From contig NC_080043.1 of the NCBI RefSeq assembly GCF_012489685.1, forward strand, positions 38,393,127 through 38,457,126: 64,000 nt of DNA, given 5' to 3'. Below are positions 30,053 to 42,132 of the stretch, one piece after another. Made by a program: the position numbers and the translations under genes. The stretch comes from Lotus japonicus. Taxonomy: Eukaryota > Streptophyta > Magnoliopsida > Fabales > Fabaceae. The notes beneath the pieces were generated by a model, which worked only from the letters and a program-made list of their open reading frames with translations, had not been told where the DNA came from and did not search any database. The first letter of the stretch is position 1. The number at the start of each line of letters is the position of its first letter.

Positions 30053-30688
30053 ACAAGACACCGAGCTCGAAGCATGGGAGCTAAGTGTGTCTTTAAACAA
30101 AAGAGACAAGGCGATGGACGTAAGAAACTAACTAATGCTAAACATAAGGCACGGAAGTAAAGAGCAATTGCCAACATGGCTTGGTAACCTAAAGCCTAAA
30201 AATTTAAAATTTTGAACGCCTCGTCACGTTCCCTTGGCGGCTTGAGTCCACAAGCGAGCTTACGACGATGATGCTGGATTTGCTCGCCCCGCCATAGTCG
30301 CGCATGTGCCCTGAACCGTAACCTTTGACATGTGTCGAGCCTGCGCCACGCGTTGCGCCCTTAAGTGACATAAAGGTCAACAAATCCAGGGAATCTCAAC
30401 AACTACCTTTGAAACGTCCCTTCGAATCGTGGTAAATCCTGACAATTTGAATTTAAACCAATAAGCTTCAACTGTTTTAACTTTTCATTTAATGCGCTGC
30501 CTTTGTGTCCTGATATTCGCGCCGCACTCCCTTGAGTGATCATTCCACTTTTGCCATGATGAGGCACGATTCCCCAACCGCTACTTATCCCAACTTTTAA
30601 AATCTCCTTCCCTTACTCATTCACCACCTCTAGAATTCCTACAATATGCTGAAATTGATAAACTAGCACCCTCTTCCTTCTAGCAAAA
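30053..30688. other. Element 2 3' untranslated region
   Basis: No coding signal is seen. The first part matches 16830-17085 of element 1, inverted. It precedes the antisense ORF start at 30689 and should contain that gene's promoter, but I see no strong TATA box. Confidence 0.55.
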
Positions 30689-31664
30689 ATGACTCCCCAA
30701 CGCCGAACCAAAGGATCATCTTGATCCCGCAGCGCCGCTCCTGCATCTCCTTTTCTCGTTAACCCTCCCCCCTCCGGGGGCTTTTCTCTTACTGAAGATG
30801 AAAAGAACACTTTCTGGCACAAAATTTTCGCCACCCTACCCCAGTCCATAACTCAAGACCCCACTCAGGAGGCCATTTGCCAACCTTCTGAGCAGTCCAC
30901 TGACCAGCCTATCGCCGAGACGGTCCGCCAGGCCGGCGGACTCTGCCTCGAGAAGTCCCTCGAAGATGTCCTCATCACGGGGCGAGGCTTAGAAATCCGC
31001 CGCCCCTGGCAGCACCGCACGATCGAACAAGGCGTGAAGCAACCCCACTTCTTTTATGTTTACGAGTACCTCTTCCTCGACCTGGGGATCAAACTACCCT
31101 TTTCCCCTTTGCTCTGCCAGGTTATGAGGGAAATCAATGTAGCCCCAAGCCAACTTCATTTGAACGCTTGGGCCTTCATTCGGTGCTTTGAGATTCTCTG
31201 TGACGTTGTTGGTCTTGAAGCCAAAGTCTCCCATTTTTTATACTTCTACGGCGTGGAGCCAAAATCCTTGAAGACCCCGACTCCTGGGTGGATCTCTCTG
31301 AAATCTCGTACGGGCCGGCAGCGCCTCTACCCTTACAAGAGCAACATCAAGAAGGGACTCGGGTGCCGGTACTTCCGCATACTCGTACATCCTACCTACC
31401 CTTAAGCTTTCACCCGTCGGGAAGGGACCGCTCTGGACTGAGAGTCCTCGCGATGTCCCGCAACCATATGATACATCGCTGAGTGATGAAGATAAAGCCA
31501 TCTTTGGCTTTTTTGCTGGGCTCCCCATCCTTGAGTGCTCTCAGTTGCTTGAAGCCGCTCGCAAGAATACCCTCCGCTCATTTCTAGGGGGAATGAACTT
31601 TACCGAAGTCGCGCTCAAGCGCGCCCTAGCTGCTGACTCACTTGAGTTTCCTCCCGTTTTTAAT
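30689..31664 (+). pseudogene. Element 2 antisense ORF, 5' part (Transposase_28-like)
   Basis: From ATG 30689 (MTPQRRTKGSS) the frame meets one TGA at 30722 and is then open to 31405. It includes SLTEDEKNTFWHKIFATLP, RRPWQHRTIEQGVKQPHFFY, VYEYLFLDLGIKLPFSPLLC and REINVAPSQLHLNAWAFIRC. This is the plant 'putative gypsy-type transposon' domain, read antisense to the retroelement. A frameshift near 31400 leads into SLSDEDKAIFGFFAGLPILE and FLGGMNFTEVALKRALAADS, ending at FPPVFNTN, where element 3 is inserted. It continues at 44389. Role unknown; the domain name does not imply transposase activity. Confidence 0.75.
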
Positions 31665-32160
31665 ACTAATGTAAAGCCCCGATTTCGGTAGCGTCACTTT
31701 AGTAACCAAAAGTAAACTTAATGCGGAAAACGTGAATGTTTTTTTTTTCGATAATAACTAAGACAAGACTGAAATAAATAAAACCCAAAAGCGAAAAGCA
31801 ATAGAACTAATGTACAATATATATAAACAGCCCCCGCTGTAAGTAATAACCTCGTCACGAGTAAACCTCCAGTGACGGAAAGAAAAGTGTAACGCCCGAA
31901 GGCAATATATACAAACCAAAAGAAAAGGGTGAAGTGCCCGCAACACCATCCCTCAAAACTGAGAATCAGCTGACCCAATGGCCTGAAAATAAGACCTCCT
32001 AAGTCCAACCAACTCTCTGTGATTCCCGTAAGGAAACCACACAAAAAGCTATAGGCGGATCTACCCTGTCCCCTAAGTAACAAATGAAGCAAGACTGTCA
32101 GAGCTAAAACTCTACTCCTACACTAATCCTAACTCGAGGAGCTCATACCAACACTCAAAA

Positions 32161-32670
32161 CTATGTGCTAGCATGATCGTCGTCTGAATCAGAATCCAGA
32201 ACGACCAAGTCTATCAACCCTATCCGTCCTCCCCTCGCTCCTGCAACACTCTCCGATGCTGGACTCACGGGCTTAGGGCCCGAACCCTGATCATCAATGA
32301 TCGCAATGGAGGGTGCACTAGACCCTGCCGAGGGCACTCCCACTGGAATCTCCTCTGAGGGATCCTCCTCCTCTGAAGATGACGGTGGCGGCGGTGCTCC
32401 TCCAAGACCTGGTCCACAGTGAACGCCCGGTGGCAAGTTGAAACTGATAGAGCATCGCCTCAACACTCCTGACCTCAAGAGTCCTCCACTGTCCACGTGA
32501 TCCTCCATGATACGCCCCGAATACGTCGCTCGGTGGCTCGCGGGGTCAACCACCCACGACCCGGGGTCGTCCTGATCGATCATCTCATACCTAATCCCCC
32601 CCGAAGGGTGGACCATGGTGTACAGTCCGCAATATTCATCTGACAAAAGGCGTTGTCCGCCAAAACACAC
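32161..32670 (-). CDS. LTR-encoded ORF (up to 169 aa), left LTR copy
   Basis: The frame reads GLYTMVHPSGGIRYEMIDQD, LLRSGVLRRCSISFNLPPGV and an acidic, proline/serine-rich tail ending DLVVLDSDSDDDHAST. The first codon counted (32670) is GTG; the first ATG is at residue 18 (MVHPSGG), so the true start may be internal or supplied by splicing. Homology to 26480-26758 extends over the core. A GTTGACCCT motif precedes it. It sits about 3.0 kb into the LTR, downstream of the presumed transcription start. No known domain is recognised. Confidence 0.55.
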   Translation of the reverse strand: MCFGGQRLLSDEYCGLYTMVHPSGGIRYEMIDQDDPGSWVVDPASHRATYSGRIMEDHVDSGGLLRSGVLRRCSISFNLPPGVHCGPGLGGAPPPPSSSEEEDPSEEIPVGVPSAGSSAPSIAIIDDQGSGPKPVSPASESVAGARGGRIGLIDLVVLDSDSDDDHAST

Positions 32671-33310
32671 ACAGAAGACGCGAGGGTCAACTCTAAAGAA
32701 CTATGTAGATAATAAACCCAATAGGTACAAATAATAGATAGCCACTTAGGCTTATAACTAGAGATATCATTCCTAGGGTTGCATGTTCCACAGAATCATA
32801 ATGACAATAATAACAATTAGCATGTTCCAAGTAAGTTTATCAAATAGCAACCACACTCATCAACTAAGTCAGTATGCATGTTGCGTGATATGTATGCAGG
32901 TTAACCCAGTCAACCAATATGCAATCCGGAAACGGATGGACATCATCGGATCAGCCCTTCACCAGCCACGGTGGTGCCATTTCGGCCCGTGATGTCTCTT
33001 ACTCCCACTGGGTAGTCAGATCAGCAGTAAACCCGTAGGTCTGCCATTTCGGTCTGCTACAAGAGACGTCTACAAACGCTCTTTCACGGCATTCCGGGTC
33101 TTATGACCATTTTGGAAACCGACGAGGTCCAGAGTACGTCCTGTGTTAATACCTCATTAATGTTGCATGTATGCAAAATGATTAGTCAAACAACGTCTCC
33201 GACCTCACTCGACACGTCGCCACGTGTTCTAGGGAAGTTAAAGTCTCTAAAAGCTTACCCTAAGGTAAAGTCGATTCTGCGACCAAAAGACACACTTCAT
33301 AACGACACAT

Positions 33311-33433
33311 AGCTGCTCCAACAGCACCACCACACACGCTGCTCCAACAGCACAATAACACACACTGCTCCAACAGCACAACAATAAACGCTGCTCCAAC
33401 AGCACAACATCAAACGCTGCTCCAACAGCACAA
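33311..33433. repeat. Five-unit hairpin array, left LTR
   Basis: GCTGCTCCAACAGCAC is repeated five times at about 25-bp spacing with variable CA-rich spacers. Each unit has GCTG/CAGC arms around a 6-nt loop. It lies about 2.25-2.37 kb from the LTR 5' end. Confidence 0.85.
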
Positions 33434-34810
33434 CGACAACATACTCAACACTTGGATCCGACGACGCTCCTCGTTTTCCAAAATTAAGATTTTACTTCCC
33501 ATGCCTTCCTTCGAGGTTGTTATCATTACTTAAAGATTTAGAGGTTTTTTAAGGTCTTATGAGTTTTCTTTATAAAATAGATTCCATTTTGCCTTATCGC
33601 AAGTCTTATACATTTGCAGGATCTCCCAATCCCAAGTCGCTTCCAGAGGAGGTCTCGATCCACTAAACAAAATTAAGGCTCGAACCTCGTTCGTCCTATC
33701 AAACTTTCTCAAAACTCTCAAAATAAAATCGGCATGACCTGCCCGCTATTCTCACCATTCAGAAACTCAGTTTTCCAGTGTAAAGCATATTTAAGTCATC
33801 ACAATCGACAACATGTCATATATCAATAAATCGCATCATAAACACTTAGCACTTAGCATATAAAGCATGCACCACACATCCTAGATTACCCACATAGCAC
33901 ATAGCATGTAAGACAATCTCAAAAACATTCAGTAGATGAATCATCTACATTGTCAGCCGAAGCCTCAGAAAACATTTTCAATCACACACAATCTCAGTGC
34001 ATAAACAGTAAACAATGTCGAAACATCGACCCTAAGCATTAACTAGAGATTCAGTGAGAAGCCCTCACCTGAAGGTTCTCCAGTATGATCGTCAAGCGCT
34101 TCCTCGTACTCAAAGTGTTGTTCCTCAGGAAATTCCTCGAAAGTTCCTTTAAAACAAAATCACAGAAATACTATCAGAATCTATCGGAAACTAAGCTATC
34201 GATACATACTAAGGTTACTCGAAGTAATCTATACTCTAAGGTACGATAAACTAGCGCGAAAGGACAAGTTTTCGGAAAAGGAAATTTCCTCCTCCCCCCT
34301 TATAGCTCTCGGCCACTATAGGTAATTGTAGGGTTCGATTTTTCTTCGATCAAACTTGGTTCCTATGCTTTCATAAGCCGTAACTAAGGGTATTCTGAAC
34401 TCGGAAAAATTATCGGATCAAAAACTGTCGCAGGGGTATTTTGGTCATGATTTTTAACTTAGAATTTTCAAAACTGAAATCCCAAAAATAAAATTTTGCA
34501 GGGACGTCACCAACGACGTTTATGACAACTAATCCTACTAGCACTAAGCTAAGGCGATAGTTTACAGCCTAAAGATTGGAACTTTACTCAAAAACTACAT
34601 AAATGGGTATTTTAGGCTCAAATTGATTCCGGCGGAATTCCGGCGACATAACGGAAAATCTAATCCGGCAAAAGTGATCTTGGGCATACATAGAAGAGGT
34701 TTAGAATCAGAAATGAAAGATTCAGGATAGTTTTGCAAAAACCCATAAACTATCCGCTCAGAAAACTCTACAGAAAAGCTATGGAAAAAGCGATCAGAGG
34801 TAAGGATTAG

Positions 34811-34830
34811 CGACTATACCTCGAAGCCTT
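34811..34830 (-). promoter_or_regulatory. Conserved splice-donor-like site, element 3 LTR
   Basis: The minus strand reads TACTTCAAGGCTTCGAG|GTATA, shared with the diverged solo LTR at 28641-28655. The right LTR has the same site near 43518. Confidence 0.4.
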
Positions 34831-34962
34831 GAAGTAGCAACTAACGGATCAACGATCAAGCAAACGATGAAGAAAAACTCTTCTTCCTTCTTCCTTGTTC
34901 TTGGCCGCGGTTTAGAGGAGAGAAAATGGAGGAAAATTGTGTTTTTTTCTTCCTTTATTTGC

Positions 34963-34970
34963 TATATATA
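34963..34970 (-). promoter_or_regulatory. TATA box, element 3 left LTR
   Basis: CTATATATAG lies about 710 bp from the LTR 5' end. Its position matches the TATA box of the solo LTR. The downstream transcribed LTR part would exceed 3 kb. Confidence 0.55.
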
Positions 34971-35678
34971 GAAGATGGAATTTCGCGGGAAAATGAAAGT
35001 TTCGCGAATCTGATTTTTCCGGCGTCATTCTCCATGAATTCTAAGATAGGTTTTGGCAAAGGAATTCCTAAGCTAAGAAGATGTCTCCTTGTATTTTTGG
35101 CAACTAATGCAAAGTCGGTGTAAAACTATTTTACCCGATAAGTTGCTTTTTGCCTCGAATGTCGGAATAGAAAACTTCCTTCGGAAGAAAGATTGAAATC
35201 ATCAAGAGAAATGGGTGTACGCGTGTGGAATATTCATTTGAAGCTCTGAATAGATAAAGTCCTCAAAGTCGGGAAATTCTAGGGTTTTGAAATACCAGGG
35301 TTTCGGTTTCGGCAAACTTCCGATGATTGGAATCGGACGTTCGTAGATCCTAGAGTTTCGCCTCGAAACGATTGTGATATATGGAAAAAGAGAAGTTCTA
35401 ACATTTCTCTGAAGATTTTTGGAATTAACTGCCATCGTGCCTAAAAGTGAAAAAATAGCTATATACTAGGGTTTCTGACCTAGGTTTAAGCGTAAAACGT
35501 TCGTGCTATAACTTTTATCGATCATAATGAAATCCTTGAACTTTTCCTGAACTTTCTCCTTCATAAATATATTTCATTTAATAAACTTTCGTTCAGGTTT
35601 CCCTTCACATTACATCGACCCTAATTGTGAATAAAAAGTTTATTCACTTAACATAAGCCTAAAAACTCGGGCCTTACA

Positions 35679-35715
35679 TTACTACCCTCCAAAAAGAAAG
35701 TTTCGACCTCGAAAC
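35679..35715 (-). promoter_or_regulatory. Polypurine-tract region of element 3
   Basis: Read on the minus strand, CTTTTTGGAGGGTAGTAA directly precedes the 3' LTR start TGTAAGGCC. GGAGGGTAGTAA is the likely plus-strand primer. Confidence 0.6.
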
Positions 35716-38700
35716 TTAAGGGTTAGTAAATAGTTCTGGATATTGTTCTTGAATCTTTTCCTTCAGCTCCCATGTCGCATCACCAGTGTCTTTGTTCCAA
35801 ATGACCTTCACTAACTCGATCTCTTTCCCTCTCAGCTGTTTTATCCTGGTGTCACCAATGCTAATTGGCGGTGTCTCGAAAGACAGATCATCCTTCAACT
35901 CAATGTCATCCAGCTCGATAACATGTGTCGGATCCGCAATATATTTCCTCAGTTGTGACACGTGGAATACATCATGAATATTTGATAGAAATGGAGGTAG
36001 TGCAATCTGATATGCGACTGGTCCAATTCGACGAGTGATCTGGTACGGTCCAATGAACTTGGGCGTAAGCTTCTTTGACTTGATTGCTCGACCAACACCC
36101 GTCGTCTGAGTAACTCTCAGAAATACATGATCTCCTTCTTCGAACTCCAGAGTCCTGCGCCTCTGATCTGCATAACTCTTCTGTCTACTCTGAGAAGTCC
36201 TCATCTTCTCTCTGATCTGCTTGATCTTCTCAGTGGTCTGTTGCAGAAGTTCCGGTCCTACCAACAGATTTTCTCCGTTTTGGTACCAACACAAAGGTGT
36301 TCTACACTTGCGGCCATACAAAGCCTCATACGGTGCCATACCAATGCTCGTATGAAAACTGTTGTTGTATGTGAACTCAATCAATGGCAATAAGGTATCC
36401 CAACTGCCCTTGTTGTCTAATACGCAAGCGCGTAGCAAATCCTCCAACGACTGGATTGTCCTCTCAGTCTGTCCATCAGTCTGCGGATGATAAGCAGAAC
36501 TTAGTCTCAGCCTCGTTCCCAAAGCTTCTTGAAGAGCTCCCCAAAAATGTGATGTAAACTTCGGGTCTCGATCGGATACAATACTTGTCGGTACTCCGTG
36601 AAGTCGTACAATCTCCGCTATATATAACTCTGATAGTTTCTCCACGTTGTACGTAGTCCTCACCGGTACGAAATGAGCCGACTTAGTCAGTCGATCCACG
36701 ATTACCCAAATAGAATCGTATCCCTTCTGAGTTCTTGGCAAAGCCACGACGAAATCCATCGATATGCTATCCCATTTCCATTCTGGCACATCCAAGCTTT
36801 GTAGCATACCTGAAGACTTCTGATGCTCCACCTTCGCCTTCTGACATGTCAGACATGCAGCTACATACTCAGCCACTTGTCTTTTCATTCCTGGCCACCA
36901 AAAATTCACCTTCAAGTCCTGGTACATCTTCTTCATTCCAGGATGAATGCTTAATTTGCTCTTGTGACCTTCATCCATAATCAATCTTCTCAAGTCAGGG
37001 TTGTTAGGTACACAAACCCTATCCTTGCACCGTAGGATATTGTCACTTCCTACCTTGAATTCTGGGTCTTTACCTTGACTTACCAAATTCCTTTTCCCGA
37101 GCAGAAACTCATCTTGTAACTGTTGGTCTCGGATTTCTTCCATCAATCCATTGGTAATTCTGATCATCCCAAACTTCAGTTCTCCCTCGGACAATTTCAC
37201 ATCCAAGCTCATATCTCGAAATTGTTCCAGCAGTTGCAGCTCCTTCACCATCATCGACGAGATGTGCATCTTCCTGCTCAAGGCATCAGCAACAACATTC
37301 GCCTTTCTAGGATGATATTGCAGAGTGAACTCGTAATCTTTGAGAAATTCCATCCACCGACGCTGTCTCATGTTCAGCTCCTTCTGCTCAAACAAGTACT
37401 TCAAGCTCTTATGATCACTGAATATGGTGAAATTGCATCCATATAAGTGATGTCTCCAAATCTTCAGCGCAAATACGATTGCAGCTAGTTCCAAGTCATG
37501 AGTCGGATAATTCTTCTCATGCACCTTCAGTTGTCTTGAAGCATAAGCAACCACCTTCCGATGTTGCATCAGCACACATCCCAAACCTTGATGCGAAGCA
37601 TCACAGTATACCTCATAAGGTTCCTCCGGTTGCGGTAAGACGAGTACAGGTGACGTCGTCAACCGTTCCTTCATCGTCTGAAAGCTAGTCTCGCACGCTT
37701 CAGTCCATGCAAAGGGTTGGTCCTTCCTCGTCAATTGAGTCAACGGTCCAACAATCTTCGCGAAATTCTCGATGAAACGACGATAGTATCCCGCCAAACC
37801 GACAAAACTTCTGATCTCAGTCACTGTCTTTGGCCGTTCCCATGACAATACGGTCTCTACCTTTGCTGGGTCCACAGCTATACCCTCCTTAGAGATCACA
37901 TGGCCTAAGAATTTTACCTCTTCGAGCCAAAATTCGCACTTGGCAGGATTGGCATACAACTCCTTCTCCCTCAGCACTTGTAAAACCTGTCGCAAGTGCT
38001 CCTCATGTTCCTCAGCATTCTTTGAATAGATCAGAATGTCGTCGATAAACACCACAACGAATCGATCCAGGAATGTATGGAAAGTCATATTCATGTAAGC
38101 CATGAATATTGCCGGCGCATTTGTCACCCCAAATGGCATCACTAAGTACTCATAGTGTCCATAACGGGTTCTGAATGCCGTCTTCTGGATATCCTCGGTC
38201 TTGACCCTGATTTGATGATAACCCGACTTCAGGTCGATCTTCGAGAATATTGTAGCTCCTCGTAGTTGATCCATCAAATCATCAATCCTAGGTAACGGAT
38301 ACCTATTCTTGACGGTTACCTTGTTCAATTGTCGGTAGTCGACACATAATCTCGACTTCCCGTCCTTCTTCTTCACCAATAAGACTGGCGCTCCCCAAGG
38401 TGAAACGCTTGGTCGTATGAATCCCTTCGACAGAAGATCTTCGAGTTGGGACTTCAATTCCACTAGCTCCGCAGGTGCCATACGATATGGTGCAATCGAA
38501 ATCGGCCCTGTTCCCGGTACGATGTCTATAGCAAACTCAATGTCGCGCACAGGCGGCAATCCAGGTACATCGCCAGGAAAAACATCCGCGAATTCATTCA
38601 CCACTGGAATACTGCCAACTTCTGGGTTCCCTTTGCTCTCCAAGCTTAGCAAAACAGAATACTCCTGAGATCCCTCGTTCAAAGCGACGCTGATGTGATT

Positions 38701-40155
38701 GGCAGATAGATACTCGGAAAGATCCGAATCAGGGAATACCACTCTCTTTCGGTTGCAGTCCAAAAGACAATGATAGCGGGACAACCAATCCATTCCTAGG
38801 ATAACATCTAGGTTCTTAAGAGTTAGGCATACTAGGTTAGCATGGTAAATCCTATTGTTGTAGATTATCGGACAATACATGCATGCTGAATTAGCAAGTA
38901 GAGTCTTGGCAGGAGTAGCAACTATCAGATCGAAGCTCAAAGCAGTAATAGGAAGTCTTAATCTGATTGCACAATCTCTAGAGATAAAAGAATGCGTTGC
39001 TCCGGAATCAAAAAGTACGGATAGAAGATTACCGTCGATCCCGCAGTCGCCTCTAATCAGTCCATCTACCCCCTCAGCATCTTCACCATCCATGGTGTAG
39101 ACTCTCGCCTTTGCAGCAGGACGCTTTCCTTGAGCAGTGTTGACGGTTGGCTCCGCCTTTGGTAGCCTGCACTGTGCAGCAGTGTGCCCCAACTTGTTGC
39201 AATTGAAGCATTGAGGCCTCGTGTCGGAACAAGCACGAGCAAAGTGCCCCGGCTTCCCACACTTGAAGCACGTCAGTTCCCTGTTCTGAGTCTGACCTCC
39301 AGAACCTCCAGCAGCACCCACCATGGGCCGGTAAGATCCTGATGCAAACCCTCTACCAGCAGGACGCTGATACGGCCTCCTGTTCTGAAACCTTCCCCTG
39401 TTTTGATTATTCTGAGAGCCCGACCTCATCGGCCCTCCAGTTCCAGCCCGGTTCAACCTCCGGTTCTTCATCAGCTCCACTTCAGTGGCTTTCTCCACCA
39501 CTGATTGGAATCGCATGATTCCCAGTGGCCTCACTGAGTCCTCAATATCCGGCCTCAGTCCATTCACGAAGCGCTTGCACATGTAGCGCTCGTCAACATG
39601 ATCATTAAAGAATTGGAAATGCTTCGCCAAAGACTCCAGCTTCGAAGCAAATTCCGGTACAGACATACCTCCCTGACGGAGTGTCAAAAACTGCGCCTCC
39701 CTCTCATCCCGGGCACTTGTCGGAAAATACTTTTCCAAGAATGCGGTCCGGAACGAGTTCCAGTGGATCTCTTCATGGTTGGCTTCCATGATTCCCCTGG
39801 TGCCCTTCCACCAGTATTCAGCATCTCCTAGCAAAAGATAAGTCGCCATGCCCACCTTGGCACCCTCAACAGTTTGCAGAACGCCGAATATCTTCTATAT
39901 CTCTTGAATCCAGAGATCTGCTTTGTCTGGATCAGTACCACCAGAGAACTTAGGTGGGTTTTGCCTCCTGAAGTCATTGAGGCCCTTGTTCTGGTCCAGA
40001 GTTATCTCTCTCTGACGTTGATGCTGTTCACGTGCTTCTTCAGTAGCACGCCTCATGGCATTATCATTTGCCTGTGCTGTTACCGCTTGGGCCTGCGCTG
40101 TTACCGCTTGGGCCATAGTGGCCATCATCTCAGCTAGCTGGTTAGTATTCACCAT
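35716..40155 (-). CDS. Element 3 gag-pol polyprotein, one internal stop
   Basis: ATG at 40155 starts a 1480-codon frame broken only by TAG at 39895-39897; after it the same frame runs to TAA at 35716. Counting from 39855: gag domain to about residue 130; two zinc knuckles, [14 protein letters not shown] and [14 protein letters not shown], near 195-230; protease [13 protein letters not shown] near 285; RT with YRQLNKV near 505 and [11 protein letters not shown] near 603; RNase [13 protein letters not shown] near 757; integrase with H-H-C-C zinc region (970-1005) and D, D, E in [17 protein letters not shown] and [13 protein letters not shown]-like [11 protein letters not shown]; and a C-terminal chromodomain-like region ([20 protein letters not shown]). 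This is the Ty3/gypsy chromovirus order. The stop would block normal expression unless suppressed. It lies within the Gag N-terminal region. Confidence 0.93.
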
Positions 40156-40353
40156 ATTCTGTTAAAGGAAGCAAACAGTCAGTACTTATCATAAGATAGC
40201 ATCTAGCATCACTATACAATATGAGTAAGCAATAACTTCAATCAATTTTTAAGCGAAAAATCGCTTGCAGACAATCAATTTTCACTCTTTGCAGAGTCAC
40301 ACAACCTAGCACAGAAGACCTATTCCCCAACAACTCCCGAAAGACTCGACCGT
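40156..40353 (-). other. Element 3 leader between priming site and gag
   Basis: About 200 bp of AT-rich untranslated leader; no other feature is seen. Confidence 0.7.
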
Positions 40354-40365
40354 GCTCTGATACCA
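40354..40365 (-). promoter_or_regulatory. Primer-binding site of element 3 (tRNA-iMet)
   Basis: The minus strand reads TGGTATCAGAGC three bases after the 5' LTR. It is the initiator-Met complement common in plant chromoviruses. Confidence 0.92.
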
Positions 40366-40859
40366 CAATGTAAAGCCCCGATTTCGGTAGCGTCACTTTA
40401 GTAACCAAAAGTAAACTTAATGCGGAAAACGTGAATGTTTTTTTTTTCGATAATAACTAAGACAAGACTGAAATAAATAAAACCCAAAAGCGAAAAGCAA
40501 TAGAACTAATGTACAATATATATAAACAGCCCCCGCTGTAAGTAATAACCTCGTCACGAGTAAACCTCCAGTGACGGAAAGAAAAGTGTAACGCCCGAAG
40601 GCAATATATACAAACCAAAAGAAAAGGGTGAAGTGCCCGCAACACCATCCCTCAAAACTGAGAATCAGCTGACCCAATGGCCTGAAAATAAGACCTCCTA
40701 AGTCCAACCAACTCTCTGTGATTCCCGTAAGGAAACCACACAAAAAGCTATAGGCGGATCTACCCTGTCCCCTAAGTAACAAATGAAGCAAGACTGTCAG
40801 AGCTAAAACTCTACTCCTACACTAATCCTAACTCGAGGAGCTCATACCAACACTCAAAA

Positions 40860-41369
40860 CTATGTGCTAGCATGATCGTCGTCTGAATCAGAATCCAGAA
40901 CGACCAAGTCTATCAACCCTATCCGTCCTCCCCTCGCTCCTGCAACACTCTCCGATGCTGGACTCACGGGCTTAGGGCCCGAACCCTGATCATCAATGAT
41001 CGCAATGGAGGGTGCACTAGACCCTGCCGAGGGCACTCCCACTGGAATCTCCTCTGAGGGATCCTCCTCCTCTGAAGATGACGGTGGCGGCGGTGCTCCT
41101 CCAAGACCTGGTCCACAGTGAACGCCCGGTGGCAAGTTGAAACTGATAGAGCATCGCCTCAACACTCCTGACCTCAAGAGTCCTCCACTGTCCACGTGAT
41201 CCTCCATGATACGCCCCGAATACGTCGCTCGGTGGCTCGCGGGGTCAACCACCCACGACCCGGGGTCGTCCTGATCGATCATCTCATACCTAATCCCCCC
41301 CGAAGGGTGGACCATGGTGTACAGTCCGCAATATTCATCTGACAAAAGGCGTTGTCCGCCAAAACACAC
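40860..41369 (-). CDS. LTR-encoded ORF, right (5') LTR copy
   Basis: This copy is identical in translation to 32161-32670. In this LTR it would lie in the 5' leader of the genomic RNA, more than 2 kb downstream of the presumed start site and about 0.7 kb upstream of gag. That is an unusual position for a protein-coding frame. Confidence 0.55.
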   Translation of the reverse strand: MCFGGQRLLSDEYCGLYTMVHPSGGIRYEMIDQDDPGSWVVDPASHRATYSGRIMEDHVDSGGLLRSGVLRRCSISFNLPPGVHCGPGLGGAPPPPSSSEEEDPSEEIPVGVPSAGSSAPSIAIIDDQGSGPKPVSPASESVAGARGGRIGLIDLVVLDSDSDDDHAST

Positions 41370-42009
41370 ACAGAAGACGCGAGGGTCAACTCTAAAGAAC
41401 TATGTAGATAATAAACCCAATAGGTACAAATAATAGATAGCCACTTAGGCTTATAACTAGAGATATCATTCCTAGGGTTGCATGTTCCACAGAATCATAA
41501 TGACAATAATAACAATTAGCATGTTCCAAGTAAGTTTATCAAATAGCAACCACACTCATCAACTAAGTCAGTATGCATGTTGCGTGATATGTATGCAGGT
41601 TAACCCAGTCAACCAATATGCAATCCGGAAACGGATGGACATCATCGGATCAGCCCTTCACCAGCCACGGTGGTGCCATTTCGGCCCGTGATGTCTCTTA
41701 CTCCCACTGGGTAGTCAGATCAGCAGTAAACCCGTAGGTCTGCCATTTCGGTCTGCTACAAGAGACGTCTACAAACGCTCTTTCACGGCATTCCGGGTCT
41801 TATGACCATTTTGGAAACCGACGAGGTCCAGAGTACGTCCTGTGTTAATACCTCATTAATGTTGCATGTATGCAAAATGATTAGTCAAACAACGTCTCCG
41901 ACCTCACTCGACACGTCGCCACGTGTTCTAGGGAAGTTAAAGTCTCTAAAAGCTTACCCTAAGGTAAAGTCGATTCTGCGACCAAAAGACACACTTCATA
42001 ACGACACAT

Positions 42010-42132
42010 AGCTGCTCCAACAGCACCACCACACACGCTGCTCCAACAGCACAATAACACACGCTGCTCCAACAGCACAACAATAAACGCTGCTCCAACA
42101 GCACAACATCAAACGCTGCTCCAACAGCACAA
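42010..42132. repeat. Five-unit hairpin array, right LTR
   Basis: The same GCTGCTCCAACAGC units occur as at 33311-33433, differing at one base. Confidence 0.85.

Larger units (their letters stand above)
31670..35678 (-). repeat. Element 3 3' LTR (left)
   Basis: This 4009-bp repeat runs from TGTAAAGCCCCG to GGGCCTTACA on the plus strand. The sense strand is minus, so the transcription signals (TATATATA at 34963) lie towards the right end. Confidence 0.93.

Noticed and set aside
33311..33433. CRISPR-like array of repeats with spacers
   Set aside because: There are five short 16-bp units with 8-10 bp low-complexity spacers inside a plant LTR, duplicated in the other LTR. This is an LTR tandem repeat.
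36127..39831. Plus-strand open frames opposite element 3 pol
   Set aside because: They are complements of the gag-pol frame with no motif; element 3 belongs to a lineage without a known antisense gene.
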